In this document: one piece after another, positions 9,084-17,783 of the stretch
Position numbering within the stretch: the stretch's first letter is position 1
Layout: the number at the start of each line of letters is the position of its first letter
Assembly: GCF_007992715.1 (NCBI RefSeq)
Contig: NZ_BKAU01000002.1
Span: 992,001 to 1,056,000 of the forward strand
Direction: 5' to 3'
Length of the DNA: 64,000 nt
Source: Chitinophaga cymbidii
GTDB taxonomy: Bacteria; Bacteroidota; Bacteroidia; Chitinophagales; Chitinophagaceae
Notes under the pieces: model-generated
The model's database searches: none
Told to the model about the DNA's origin: nothing
Seen by the model: only the letters and a program-made list of their open reading frames with translations
Position numbers and translations under genes: made by a program

Positions 9084-9962
9084 TCAGACCCCATTGAGTA
9101 TTTCCTTCACATCGTTGTAGTAATTACCACCGAACAGTACAAGATGTACCAGCAGCGGGTACAGCTGGCATAGCCCTATGCGCTGCTGCCAGCCTGCTTC
9201 CAGCGGTTTTATGGCGTGATAGGTATAGTAAAAGCGTGTGTCAAACCCGCCGAACAGCCGCGTCATGGCCAGGTCCATTTCCCGGTGGCCGTAGTAGACC
9301 GCCGGATCGAAAATATATGCCTTGCCGTTAGTGCCTACCAGGAAGTTCCCGCTCCACAGGTCGCCATGCAGCAATGCGGGCGGTTCATCCGGGAACAGCT
9401 CCGGCAGCCGCTTGCAGATGGATTCCAGCTGCTGCATCATCTGTTTGTCCAGCCGCCGCAGATCATACGCCATACGGCCTACCGGCAGCAGGCGGTTGAA
9501 GGCGTAGAACACAGACCAGGTGGAGTAGGGGGTATTATGTTGTTTGATGGAACCGATATAATTGGGCGCGCCCAGCCCGAAGTAAGGCTGTGTTTGCTGA
9601 TGCAGCTTCGCAACGGCGGCGGCGAAGTTTTCCCAGAAATCGTTGGAGGCGGTGCCTTTTTCCACGTACTCCGTGACCAGGAAGGAGCGGTTGCCCGCCC
9701 GGCCGTGACAGATGGGCTGGGGCACGCCGATGTGGCCGGTCTGGCGCAGCTCCTCCAAGCCGTCCTGCTCCCGGAGGAACATATCCGGGTAGCGGCGGGC
9801 GTCGTTGAGCTTCAGGAACCATTCGCCCGCGTTGGTCCGCAGGCGCCAGGTTTCATTTATGTCACCGCCCTGTACTCTTTCAGCGTCTTTTATCTGTATT
9901 TTCACGGATAATTGTGTGGAGAGCGCCCCGGCAATATCCGGTGTGATTTTTTCATCTATCAT
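9084..9962 (-). CDS. Fructosamine kinase family protein
   Basis: 292 aa with the fold of aminoglycoside/fructosamine kinases. Family members phosphorylate fructosamine or ribulosamine adducts on proteins, starting deglycation. Visible motifs: GGDINETWRL near the N-terminus, FLKLN (ATP-binding Lys), the catalytic LLHGDLWSGNFLV, and IFDPAVYYGHREMDLAM with the metal-binding Asp. Length fits the bacterial family. It converges tail to tail with the hybrid kinase (5 bp between stops) and is divergent from the DUF3810 gene, with 16 bp between starts. The substrate of the bacterial branch is less certain than the family name suggests. Confidence 0.88.
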   Translation of the reverse strand: MIDEKITPDIAGALSTQLSVKIQIKDAERVQGGDINETWRLRTNAGEWFLKLNDARRYPDMFLREQDGLEELRQTGHIGVPQPICHGRAGNRSFLVTEYVEKGTASNDFWENFAAAVAKLHQQTQPYFGLGAPNYIGSIKQHNTPYSTWSVFYAFNRLLPVGRMAYDLRRLDKQMMQQLESICKRLPELFPDEPPALLHGDLWSGNFLVGTNGKAYIFDPAVYYGHREMDLAMTRLFGGFDTRFYYTYHAIKPLEAGWQQRIGLCQLYPLLVHLVLFGGNYYNDVKEILNGV

Positions 9963-9978
9963 GTTCCTTTAAGTTAAA

Positions 9979-11052
9979 ATGGAGACGAACGACCAGATCA
10001 GGAAACAGTTAATATCGATCGCCATCTGTATGTCAGCAATTTTGTTGTTGAACGGGTTGTTTGCAGCGGGTGGCTGGCTGGCGGACCTTTATTTTCATAG
10101 GTGGTACGTTTTTATCAGTACGCTATTAAGAAAAATTACCGGCATGGTGCCAATAAGCATAGGCGATGTAATATACATCATCTGGCTCATAGTTGGTATA
10201 ATTTTTATATTAAGAATGATATGGAACCTGGTTCGTGGCCGGTGGAAACGCTTGCTGTATATGGCTTTGAAAGGAGCAGCCGTTTTGATGTGGTTGTATT
10301 TTACGTTTTTGTTATGCTGGGGAGGACATTACCGGCGGCATACGCTGGCGGAGGACCTGCAGCTGAAAATGGAGCGATATACGACGGCTGATCTGTACAT
10401 GCTCACGGATACGCTGGTGAAGATCACCAACCGGGAGAAAGCGGCGCTGGAAGCATCCGGATTGCGGCCTTTGGAGAAAACGGAGATGTTCAGCCTGGCG
10501 GCGGAGGGGTACCGGCGTTTGTCGGATTCCCTGCCGGTATTGCGGTACCAGCATCCATCCGTTAAATCGTCCATGTTCGGGGAGTATCTGAACTACCTTG
10601 GTGTCACGGGGTATATGAACCCCTTCACCCACGAAGCCCAGGTGAACACCACCGTGCCCGTCTTCATCCAGCCCTTCACCACCTGCCATGAAATTGCCCA
10701 CCAGGTAGGCTATGCCCCCGAGGAAGCCGCCAATTTCATCGGGTATATTGTGGCCAGCAATATGACGGATAGCCGTTTCCGTTATGCCGCCAGCTTCGAG
10801 ATGCTGCTGTACAGCGTCCGGCAATTGGGACGGCGGAACGCTTATTACGCGAGGCTTTTGTGGGACCAAACGGATACCGGCGTGCGGGAAGATGTGCGCC
10901 GCCTTTCCATGTTCTACCGGAAATATGAAGGGCCGATCGATGATTATTCCGCTGTGCTGTACGACCAGTACCTGAAGGCGAACCAGCAGGAGCATGGCAT
11001 CAGGAGCTATAGCGAGGTGGTGGGATGGCTGATGGCGTATTTCGGGATCTAG
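9979..11052 (+). CDS. DUF3810 family membrane protein, zincin-like
   Basis: 357 aa. Three hydrophobic helices lie in the first 120 residues (near 14-33, 58-82 and 97-117). A soluble region with the segment TTCHEIAHQVGYAPEEAANF follows, an HExxH-type metal site with a downstream Glu, as in zinc peptidases. This matches the DUF3810 family common in Bacteroidota. Activity has not been shown for the family to my knowledge, so a membrane metallopeptidase is inference. Its start is only 16 bp from that of the divergent fructosamine kinase gene. Confidence 0.8.
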   Translation: METNDQIRKQLISIAICMSAILLLNGLFAAGGWLADLYFHRWYVFISTLLRKITGMVPISIGDVIYIIWLIVGIIFILRMIWNLVRGRWKRLLYMALKGAAVLMWLYFTFLLCWGGHYRRHTLAEDLQLKMERYTTADLYMLTDTLVKITNREKAALEASGLRPLEKTEMFSLAAEGYRRLSDSLPVLRYQHPSVKSSMFGEYLNYLGVTGYMNPFTHEAQVNTTVPVFIQPFTTCHEIAHQVGYAPEEAANFIGYIVASNMTDSRFRYAASFEMLLYSVRQLGRRNAYYARLLWDQTDTGVREDVRRLSMFYRKYEGPIDDYSAVLYDQYLKANQQEHGIRSYSEVVGWLMAYFGI

Positions 11053-11099
11053 TTTATCATCAGCTTCAGCACGCGAGCGGGCAGTATGGAAGCCAGCGG

Positions 11100-12047
11100 T
11101 CAGTTCATCATCAGCACGTTGACGCTGCGCTGCAGGATATTGAACGCGATCTCCGCCATGAGGTTCTCGCGGTCTAGCGTAGGGTTCACTTCCGTGATCT
11201 CGAAACAGCAGATCTTGCGGTGCTGCATGAACTTGGAAATGAGATCTTCCGCCTCTCTTTCCCGCAAACCGTTGCTGACGGGCGTTCCGGTGCCCCGTGA
11301 AATAGAAGCGTCCAGGCTGTCCACGTCAAACGACACATAGATATATTCACAATTGCTGAGGTAGCGGAATACAGAACGCGCCACATTCTCCGGCCCCTTG
11401 CGGCGCACTTCGCCGGTAGTGATCACTTTCATCCCGTATTTCTTGATGAGGTGATCTTCCTCCTTCTCATAATCCCGCAGGGAAATGAATACAATATCCT
11501 CCGGCAGCACCTTCGGCGCTATCTTGCCGATGTTCTTCAGCTGGTTCCACATCTTCACCGTATGCTCGTCCACTTCATGCACCTTATGGTCCATATTGTC
11601 TTCCGCAATGGATGCCGCGATGGGCATGCCATGCATATTACCGGAAGGTGTGGTGTAAGGCGTGTGGAGGTCCGCATGCGCATCGATCCAGATCACGCCG
11701 AGCTTGGCCTTCGGCCGCGCCATTTTCAGCCCCGCGATGGTGGCGCCGGCGGTGCTGTGATCCCCGGAAAGCACCACGGGGAACCAGTTAGCTTTGACGG
11801 TATCGCACACGCTTTTGCTGACGCGCTCGTACATCGTATAGGTGCCTTTGATGCGTTTGGCGTAAGGCGATTCTATCGGTTCAAACAGGAGCCTGTTTTC
11901 GGTTTCTATTTCTTCTGTGGGAAAATGAACGAAGAAGCTGCTCATAAAGTCCAGCGCGGCGATCTTGATCGCATCCACGCCAAGGCTGGCGCCACGGGTA
12001 CCCGCCCCGATTTCGGACTTGACTTCGATGATCTTGATGTTTTTCAT
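11100..12047 (-). CDS. Arginase/agmatinase family hydrolase
   Basis: About 315 aa of the ureohydrolase superfamily, probably arginase (arginine to ornithine and urea). The binuclear manganese ligands are all visible: SGDHSTAGA, WIDAHADLHTP and SFDVDSLDAS, with FEITEVNP near the end. The segment SGNMHGMP matches the substrate loop. The start MKNIKIIEVKSEIGAG at 12047 fits the family; an in-frame ATG at 12074 would add nine residues. The gene lies just downstream of the acyl-CoA dehydrogenase gene on the same strand, so the two may be co-transcribed. No ornithine aminotransferase or urease is next to it, so the exact substrate is left open. Confidence 0.85.
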   Translation of the reverse strand: MKNIKIIEVKSEIGAGTRGASLGVDAIKIAALDFMSSFFVHFPTEEIETENRLLFEPIESPYAKRIKGTYTMYERVSKSVCDTVKANWFPVVLSGDHSTAGATIAGLKMARPKAKLGVIWIDAHADLHTPYTTPSGNMHGMPIAASIAEDNMDHKVHEVDEHTVKMWNQLKNIGKIAPKVLPEDIVFISLRDYEKEEDHLIKKYGMKVITTGEVRRKGPENVARSVFRYLSNCEYIYVSFDVDSLDASISRGTGTPVSNGLREREAEDLISKFMQHRKICCFEITEVNPTLDRENLMAEIAFNILQRSVNVLMMN

Positions 12048-12079
12048 ATACTGTTTTGGTGTAACCGCATACATTTTTT

Positions 12080-13219
12080 TTAGCCAAGTATGCTCCGGCT
12101 GATCACGATCCGCTGCACTTCGGAAGTGCCTTCGTAGATCTGTGTGATCTTTGCATCGCGCATGAGGCGCTCCACATGGTATTCCTTCACATAGCCATAG
12201 CCGCCGTGTACCTGCACCGCTTCGGTGGTCACCCACATGGCGGTTTCGGAGGCAAACACCTTTGCCATGGAACCGCTTAGTGTATAGTCCAGGTGATTAT
12301 CTTTCTCCCATGCCGCGCGCAGGCAGAGCAGCCGCGCCGCTTCAATGCGGGTGGCCATGTCCGCCAGCTTGAACTGGATGGCCTGGTGCTGGCAGATCTC
12401 CTTGCCGAAGGCTTTTCTTTCTTTCGAATATTTCAATGCCAGCTCATATGCGCCGCTGGCAATGCCCAGGGCCTGTGAAGCGATCCCGATACGGCCGCCG
12501 CCCAGTGTTTTCATGGCGAACCTGAAGCCAAAGCCGTCTTCCCCGATCCTGTTCTCCTTCGGCACTTTCACGTCCTGGAACATCACGCTGTGCGTATCGC
12601 TGCCGCGGATGCCGAGCTTGTTTTCTTTTGCGCCGATGGTCACGCCCGGCATGCTTTTTTCTATGATCAGCGCGTTGATGCCTTTACTGCCCAGTTCAGG
12701 ATGCGTTTGGACCATCACCAGGTAAACGCTGGCGGTGTTGCCGTTGGTGATCCAGTTCTTGGTGCCGTTCACCAGGTAATGATCCCCTTTATCTTCCCCG
12801 GTGGTGCGCTGCGAAGTGGCGTCGGAACCGGCTTCCGGCTCGCTCAGCATGAATGCGCCGATGATCTCGCCTTTGGCCAGCGGTACCAGGTATTTTTGTT
12901 TCTGTTCTTCCGTACCGAAGGTTTCCAGTCCCCAGCATACCAGTGAATTATTAACGCTCATCACCACGGAAGCAGAAGCGTCTACTTTCGATATTTCTTC
13001 CATCGCCAGTACGTAGGATACGGTATCCAGCCCGGCGCCGCCGTATTGCGGGTCCACCATCATGCCCAGAAAACCCAGCTCGCCCAGTTTTTTTACCTGT
13101 TCCGCCGGAAATTTCTGCAATTCATCCCTTTCTATCACGCCCGGTAATAATTCATTTACAGCAAAATCCCTGGCTGCTTTCTGGATCATCAGATGTTCTT
13201 CGGTCAATTGAAAATGCAT
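12080..13219 (-). CDS. Acyl-CoA dehydrogenase
   Basis: 379 aa FAD flavoenzyme that introduces the alpha-beta double bond in acyl-CoA thioesters (fatty acid or branched amino acid breakdown). Typical segments: AFMLSEPEAGSDA (flavin binding), NGTKNWITNGNTA, GGGRIGIASQALG, and at the C-terminus QVHGGYGYVKEYHVERLMRDAKI then YEGTSEVQRIVISR. The Glu in YEGTSEVQ is at the place of the catalytic base in short-chain enzymes, so butyryl-CoA or isovaleryl-CoA-like substrates are plausible. A -7 element lies 24 bp upstream of the start. The arginase-family gene follows after about 32 bp. Confidence 0.95.
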   Translation of the reverse strand: MHFQLTEEHLMIQKAARDFAVNELLPGVIERDELQKFPAEQVKKLGELGFLGMMVDPQYGGAGLDTVSYVLAMEEISKVDASASVVMSVNNSLVCWGLETFGTEEQKQKYLVPLAKGEIIGAFMLSEPEAGSDATSQRTTGEDKGDHYLVNGTKNWITNGNTASVYLVMVQTHPELGSKGINALIIEKSMPGVTIGAKENKLGIRGSDTHSVMFQDVKVPKENRIGEDGFGFRFAMKTLGGGRIGIASQALGIASGAYELALKYSKERKAFGKEICQHQAIQFKLADMATRIEAARLLCLRAAWEKDNHLDYTLSGSMAKVFASETAMWVTTEAVQVHGGYGYVKEYHVERLMRDAKITQIYEGTSEVQRIVISRSILG

Positions 13220-13242
13220 ATGTTCGTAGATTGTGGTGTTTA

Positions 13243-13250
13243 CAAACCTA
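13243..13250 (-). promoter_or_regulatory. -7 promoter element for the acyl-CoA dehydrogenase gene
   Basis: Minus strand TAGGTTTG, an exact TAnnTTTG match, 24 nt before the ATG at 13219. The upstream -33 position is T-rich but lacks a clear TTTG, so the call rests on the -7 box and its position. Confidence 0.45.
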
Positions 13251-13411
13251 TTTTAAAATGAGGATGTAAAAAAATCGGGGTATCAGAATTAAACGGCTTT
13301 TAGCAATTTCCCTGAATTGTTGAAAAATTTGCAGCAATGTAGGCCGATAGATGCGGCAATATATAAAGGGACTGCTCATAAATGCCGGAAGTCTATTATT
13401 TTTGTAGGAAT

Positions 13412-14083
13412 ATGGCAGTGAATTTAACCGCCTACCGGCAGGTGCTCAGCGAAACCGACCATCATCATGCCCGCCTGGTAGCCGTATCAAAGATCAAACC
13501 CGTTTCGGACATCATGGCGCTGTATGAGGCCGGTCAGCGCATTTTCGGTGAAAACTACGTGCAGGAGCTGGTAGATAAGGCTTCGCAGCTGCCGCAGGAC
13601 ATACAGTGGCATTTCATCGGCCATCTTCAAAGCAACAAGGTAAAGTATATCGCGCCCTTTGTTAGCATGATCCATGGAGTAGACAGTGCAAAGCTGCTCA
13701 GGGAGATCGATAAGCAGGCGGCGAAACAGGGCCGGGTGATCGATTGCCTGCTACAGGTGCATATTGCCACGGAGGAAACGAAGTTCGGGCTGAACGGACA
13801 GGAACTGTATCAGTTGCTGGATGAAACCGGCGATTTACAGCATGTGCGGGTAGCGGGACTGATGGGAATGGCCAGTAATACGGATGATGAGGCGCAGATA
13901 CGCCGCGAGTTCGCGGAGCTGAAAGAGCTGCATGCAGCCGTAAAGGAAAAGTATTTCGCGGGCCGCGATGATTTTAAAGAGCTGTCCACCGGCATGAGCG
14001 GGGACTATAAAATAGCGCTGGAAGAAGGCAGTACGCTGGTGCGTATTGGTAGCCTGCTGTTCGGCGCGCGGAATTATGTTTAA
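13412..14083 (+). CDS. YggS/PLPBP family pyridoxal phosphate-binding protein
   Basis: About 223 aa, the single-domain alanine-racemase-like fold that carries pyridoxal phosphate and affects vitamin B6 homeostasis, with no known catalysis. Motifs: LVAVSKIKP (the PLP-binding Lys), FGENYVQEL, WHFIGHLQSNK, LQVHIATEETKFG, and LSTGMSGDYKIAL near the end. An ATG at 13382 would add 10 odd residues; MAVNLTAYRQVLSE at 13412 fits the family. A TATTTTTG at 13397-13404 matches the -7 consensus and would place the transcript start almost at this ATG. The next gene starts 19 bp after the stop. Confidence 0.93.
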   Translation: MAVNLTAYRQVLSETDHHHARLVAVSKIKPVSDIMALYEAGQRIFGENYVQELVDKASQLPQDIQWHFIGHLQSNKVKYIAPFVSMIHGVDSAKLLREIDKQAAKQGRVIDCLLQVHIATEETKFGLNGQELYQLLDETGDLQHVRVAGLMGMASNTDDEAQIRREFAELKELHAAVKEKYFAGRDDFKELSTGMSGDYKIALEEGSTLVRIGSLLFGARNYV

Positions 14084-14102
14084 AAGGATCAAAAAAGTAA
14101 TG

Positions 14103-15332
14103 ATGAGAAAATTAATATGGATATTGATGACGGGCCTTGCCGCATGCAGCACGCAACCTGCACCGCAGCTCGCCACAGGCACCTGGCAGGGGCACCTCGT
14201 CCGCGAAGATGGCGGTGATATTGTGTTCAACTTCAACGTGTCAGACAGCAGCGGTAAAAAGACCATTCATATCATCAACGCCGGCGAACGCATGCTGGTG
14301 GACGATATACGGCAGGAAGGGGATTCCGTTTTTATCCGGATGCCTTTCTTTGATTCTGAATTCAAAACTGCCTTGCAGGCGGACGGCAGCCTGCAGGGCC
14401 AATGGGTCCGCCACCTGGCTGACAGCGATGCCAGCATAACGTTTAAAGCGTTCCCCAACGTGTCCGAACGCTTCCCGACTTCCACAGAGGCAAAGTTCAA
14501 TGTCAGCGGACGCTGGCCGACATATTTCAAAACGCCCGGTAAAACGGACAGCAGCTTTGCGATCGGGGAGTTCCGGCAGGAAGGGAACAAAGTGCAGGGC
14601 ACGTTCCTGACCACCACCGGCGATTACCGCTTCCTCGAAGGCGTGGTGGACGGCGACACGCTGAAGCTGTCCACTTTCGACGGCTCCCATGCCTACCACT
14701 TCTCCGCCTTGGTGAAAAATGATTCTACGCTTACCGATGGCGTGTTCCTGCAAGGGTTTACCGCCACGCGGCAATTCAGCGCGAAGAAAGACAGCAGTGC
14801 ACAATTGCAGGACGCCACCACGCTTGCTACCGTGAAAGAAACCGGCGCCGTGCTGGATTTCACGTTCCCCGATCTCAACGGTCAGCAAGTATCCATCAAA
14901 GACGACCGCTTTAAAAATAAAGCTGTGATCGTTCAGCTCTCCGGTTCATGGTGCCCCAACTGCATGGATGAAACCGCTTACCTGAGTGAATGGTATAAGC
15001 TGAATAAAGACCGTGGTGTGGAGATCATCATGTTGTGTTACGAGCGCACGACAGATTTTGAAAAATCGAAGAAAGCAGCGGAAGGTTTTGCAAAAAGATT
15101 TGATGTAACATATCCTGTGCTGCTGACCGGTGTAACACCTTCCGATCCGCAGAAAGCAGAGAAAACTTTACCGCAGCTCACAGGCATCAAAGGTTTTCCA
15201 ACTACGATCTATGTTGATAAGACCGGGAAGGTGAAGGAAGTGCATACAGGGTTCAACGGGCCTGGTACTGGCGTGCATTTCGAGGAGTATAAGAAGGAGT
15301 TCAATGCGTTGATGGATGAGTTGTTGAAGTAG
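14103..15332 (+). CDS. TlpA-like thioredoxin-fold lipoprotein
   Basis: About 409 aa. The N-terminus MRKLIWILMTGLAACSTQP ends in a lipobox (LAAC), predicting a lipoprotein with the acylated Cys near residue 15. Residues 20-250 are a beta-rich, family-unassigned region. The C-terminal third is a redoxin/TlpA domain with the redox pair SWCPNC, a cis-Pro loop GFPTTIYVDKTG and LDFTFPDLNGQQ at its start. Such proteins reduce disulfides or support cytochrome maturation in the periplasm. Start at 14103 (or 14100) gives the signal peptide; longer frames overlap the upstream YggS gene. A terminator follows at 15356. Confidence 0.88.
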   Translation: MRKLIWILMTGLAACSTQPAPQLATGTWQGHLVREDGGDIVFNFNVSDSSGKKTIHIINAGERMLVDDIRQEGDSVFIRMPFFDSEFKTALQADGSLQGQWVRHLADSDASITFKAFPNVSERFPTSTEAKFNVSGRWPTYFKTPGKTDSSFAIGEFRQEGNKVQGTFLTTTGDYRFLEGVVDGDTLKLSTFDGSHAYHFSALVKNDSTLTDGVFLQGFTATRQFSAKKDSSAQLQDATTLATVKETGAVLDFTFPDLNGQQVSIKDDRFKNKAVIVQLSGSWCPNCMDETAYLSEWYKLNKDRGVEIIMLCYERTTDFEKSKKAAEGFAKRFDVTYPVLLTGVTPSDPQKAEKTLPQLTGIKGFPTTIYVDKTGKVKEVHTGFNGPGTGVHFEEYKKEFNALMDELLK

Positions 15333-15355
15333 TTATTTCGATGAATATTTCTGAA

Positions 15356-15388
15356 AGAGAAATGCGGGAAACTGCGTTTCTCTTTTTC
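15356..15388 (+). terminator. Intrinsic terminator after the TlpA-like gene
   Basis: Arms 15356-15365 and 15374-15383 form a 10-bp stem (AGAGAAATGC with GCGTTTCTCT, one G-U pair), an 8-nt loop, then TTTTC. It starts 23 bp after the stop codon. Confidence 0.75.
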
Positions 15389-15456
15389 ATTTACAATCAT
15401 TCTGATCGAATCAAAATCAAATTTTCAAAATTGATTTTTTGTATTGTCAATTCATC

Positions 15457-15747
15457 TATATTTGAAAAACATGAAGTGCTTTTTCATGGATTGGAAATTG
15501 CTGACCCAATCAAGAAATTTAACATTGTGATTAACACATTAGACATGTAGAAAGCAATGTTATTGGCTGACAAAACAGCCAGTTCTGTTTAATGAAAAAT
15601 AGAACACAAAAAAAACCATCCAGGTTCAGAGTTATCCTGGATGGTCTTACTAGAGTAGTAAGTTTAGCTACAAAACTCAAGAATCTTTTTGATCTGTTTC
15701 ATTAAGATTCGGAGACCTGGGGGAAAAGCACTCCTCCGGGTTCTTTT
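15457..15747 (+). ncRNA. Hairpin-rich intergenic stretch, candidate small RNA
   Basis: This gap (15333-15860) has no convincing protein gene. TATATTTG at 15457-15464 matches the -7 box exactly. After it come successive hairpins: 15470-15488 (CATGAA/TTCATG), 15489-15511 (GATTGG/CCAATC), 15564-15581 (TGGCTG/CAGCCA), 15582-15605 (GTTCT/AGAAC), 15615-15645 (perfect 10-bp ACCATCCAGG/CCTGGATGGT) and 15646-15662 (CTTACTA/TAGTAAG). A 10-bp hairpin at 15715-15741 followed by TCTTTT would end a plus-strand RNA. On the minus strand the 15615-15645 hairpin is followed by eight T, so an RNA in that direction is equally possible. Direction and existence are unproven. Confidence 0.35.
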
Positions 15748-15860
15748 ATAAAATTACATCATTTTTTAATAACCCGTAAATCATTTTGCAACTCCTCCCC
15801 TTAACGCTTCCATTTTGATTTGTGCCTGATCCGGATTATTTTTCTGGCACAATCACGATT

Positions 15861-17123
15861 ATGAAAAAGCTCCTTACCTTTTTGTTGCTTGCCGGCATCA
15901 CCTTCCAAACCAATGCGCAGCAACAGCTTAAACCCGCCGCATCTGTTTCCGCCGCGGGCTTCTCTCCCGAACGGCTCAAGCGACTGGACAGCTTCTTCAA
16001 CGAAGCCATCAAAAACGGTTACGCGCCCAACGCAGTCACTTTCATTGCCCGCAACGGCCAGATCGTTCATCATAAAGCCTACGGCTTCAGCAACATTGAA
16101 AAACGCATCCCGGCAAAAACTACGGATATCTTCCGCATCGCGTCGCAGACCAAACTTATCACGACCATCGCCATGATGATGCTCTACGAGCAAGGGAAGT
16201 TCTTCCTCGATGATCCCATCGCCAAATATTTGCCGGAATTTAAAGACATACAGGTGCTCGTGAGCTATGATAAAACCACTGGTAAGATCGAAACGCGCGC
16301 TCCCAAAACTCCACCAACTATCCGGCATTTACTGTCGCACTCCGCTGGCATTGGCTATGGTACGGAGCTGGACAGCCAGCTGTTTGGCGGAAGCATGACT
16401 TACCTCAGCTCCCTGGACGCCATTACAACGGAAGAGATCGTGAAAAAAGTAGCCAAACGCCCGCTGTCGCACGACCCCGGCGCACAATTCACCTACGGCT
16501 ATAATACGGACGTTGCCGGCAGGATCGTGGAAGTGCTTTCCGGCAAATCCCTGAACGATTTTTTCCAGGATCGGATCTTTACGCCGCTGGGTATGCAGGA
16601 CACCTGGTTCTATCTGCCGCCGTCCAAAGCAGACCGGCTGGTGGAACTGTACGCCAAACCAACCATGGAAAGCCCTATCACCCTGCACGCCAGCGAATCC
16701 AACCGGAAATTCCCCATTGCCGGGAAGCAGACGCTGTACCTTGGGGGAGCGGGGTTGGTGAGCACGGCGGCGGACTATGCGAAGGTCTGTCAGCTGATCC
16801 TCAATGGCGGGGAGTTCAATCATGTACGGCTGCTTTCACGCAAAACAGTGGCGCTGATGGGCCGCAACCAGATAGGGGAGAGTGAGGTGTGGGACAGGCA
16901 TGATAAATTCGGGCTGGGATTGCAGATCATTACGGAGAACTCCCGTTACGGAGATCAGGCCAGTGTGGGCTCCCTGACCTGGGGAGGCGCTTACTGCTCG
17001 GAATATACCATCGATCCGGAGGAAAAACTGATCATGCTGGTATTCACCAACGTATCTCCTTACGCATATTATGGGGAATTCGTACGGAAATTCAGGATAC
17101 TGGCGTATCAGGCATTGGAGTGA
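15861..17123 (+). CDS. Exported serine hydrolase, beta-lactamase/class C-like family
   Basis: About 420 aa with a signal peptide (MKKLLTFLLLAGITFQTNAQ). The beta-lactamase-like fold shows the catalytic SxxK as FRIASQTKLITT, the YxN motif as TYGYNTDVAG, and a third box near SLTWGGAYCSEY. HLLSHSAGIGYG is also typical of the PF00144 family. Members include esterases and D-aminopeptidases as well as beta-lactamases, so the substrate cannot be told. An ATG at 15822 would add 13 residues ahead of the signal peptide and was not used. It is transcribed alone toward the convergent dcd gene. Confidence 0.87.
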   Translation: MKKLLTFLLLAGITFQTNAQQQLKPAASVSAAGFSPERLKRLDSFFNEAIKNGYAPNAVTFIARNGQIVHHKAYGFSNIEKRIPAKTTDIFRIASQTKLITTIAMMMLYEQGKFFLDDPIAKYLPEFKDIQVLVSYDKTTGKIETRAPKTPPTIRHLLSHSAGIGYGTELDSQLFGGSMTYLSSLDAITTEEIVKKVAKRPLSHDPGAQFTYGYNTDVAGRIVEVLSGKSLNDFFQDRIFTPLGMQDTWFYLPPSKADRLVELYAKPTMESPITLHASESNRKFPIAGKQTLYLGGAGLVSTAADYAKVCQLILNGGEFNHVRLLSRKTVALMGRNQIGESEVWDRHDKFGLGLQIITENSRYGDQASVGSLTWGGAYCSEYTIDPEEKLIMLVFTNVSPYAYYGEFVRKFRILAYQALE

Positions 17124-17177
17124 AAACTGATGCTGGTAGCCGTTGCCAGCAGAAGCTTACCATGCGGGCTTTCCCGG

Positions 17178-17714
17178 TTAAAACTCGTTCTTCCACATCA
17201 TGCTCTCCACCGGGCGCACGGTGCGACCGTTATATTTAGCATTGCCTTTCTTGTTGTAAAAGGTCTCGATCTCGCCTTCCACCGCGAAATAGATCAGCTG
17301 TCCCACCGGCATCCCTGCGTATATGCGTACGGGTTGGGCGCAGGAGATCTCGAGCGTCCAGGTGTTGCAGAATCCCACATCGCCCTTGCCGGCGGTGGCA
17401 TGGATGTCGATACCCAGTCGGCCGGTGCTGGACTTGCCTTCCAGGAAAGGAACGTGGGCGTGGGTTTCGGTATATTCCAGCGTTACGCCCAGGTACAGGG
17501 TGTCCGGCTGCAGTACAAAACCTTCTTCCGGTATCTCGAAATGCTCGATCTCGTTGTGTTTGCGGGCATCCAGCACGCGGTCCTTATACGTCGCCAGGTG
17601 TTTCCCCAGATGCACGTCATATGAGTTGGTCCCCAGGTATTTGCGATCATAAGGGCTGATCACGATAGTCCCTTTTTCAATTTCCTCGAGTATCCGTTTG
17701 TCAGACAAGATCAT
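17178..17714 (-). CDS. dcd: dCTP deaminase
   Basis: 178 aa. Deaminates dCTP to dUTP for dTMP synthesis, acting as a trimer in the cytoplasm. MILSDKRILEEIEKG at the N-terminus, TNSYDVHLG, and the signature LEGKSSTGRLGIDIHATAG with FCNTWTLEIS (catalytic Glu) are all present. The C-terminus YNGRTVRPVESMMW corresponds to the nucleotide-closing tail. It is convergent with the serine hydrolase gene and divergent from the phosphopantetheinyl transferase gene. A bifunctional deaminase/dUTPase cannot be excluded by eye. Confidence 0.94.
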   Translation of the reverse strand: MILSDKRILEEIEKGTIVISPYDRKYLGTNSYDVHLGKHLATYKDRVLDARKHNEIEHFEIPEEGFVLQPDTLYLGVTLEYTETHAHVPFLEGKSSTGRLGIDIHATAGKGDVGFCNTWTLEISCAQPVRIYAGMPVGQLIYFAVEGEIETFYNKKGNAKYNGRTVRPVESMMWKNEF

Positions 17715-17783
17715 GATTGTGATTTGTTTAGGTTAGGCCAGTTGGGTATTTCCCGTTAAATTCGCGTTTAATGCGGCGAATTT

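Noticed and set aside
9066..9084. Small hairpin AGCCGG/CCGGCT across the hybrid kinase stop codon
   Set aside because: The stem has only 6 bp, includes coding sequence and has no T-run, so it is not a convincing terminator.
15341..15550. Possible 69-residue gene after the TlpA-like gene
   Set aside because: It runs through the terminator hairpin at 15356-15388, has an AT-driven composition and resembles no family.
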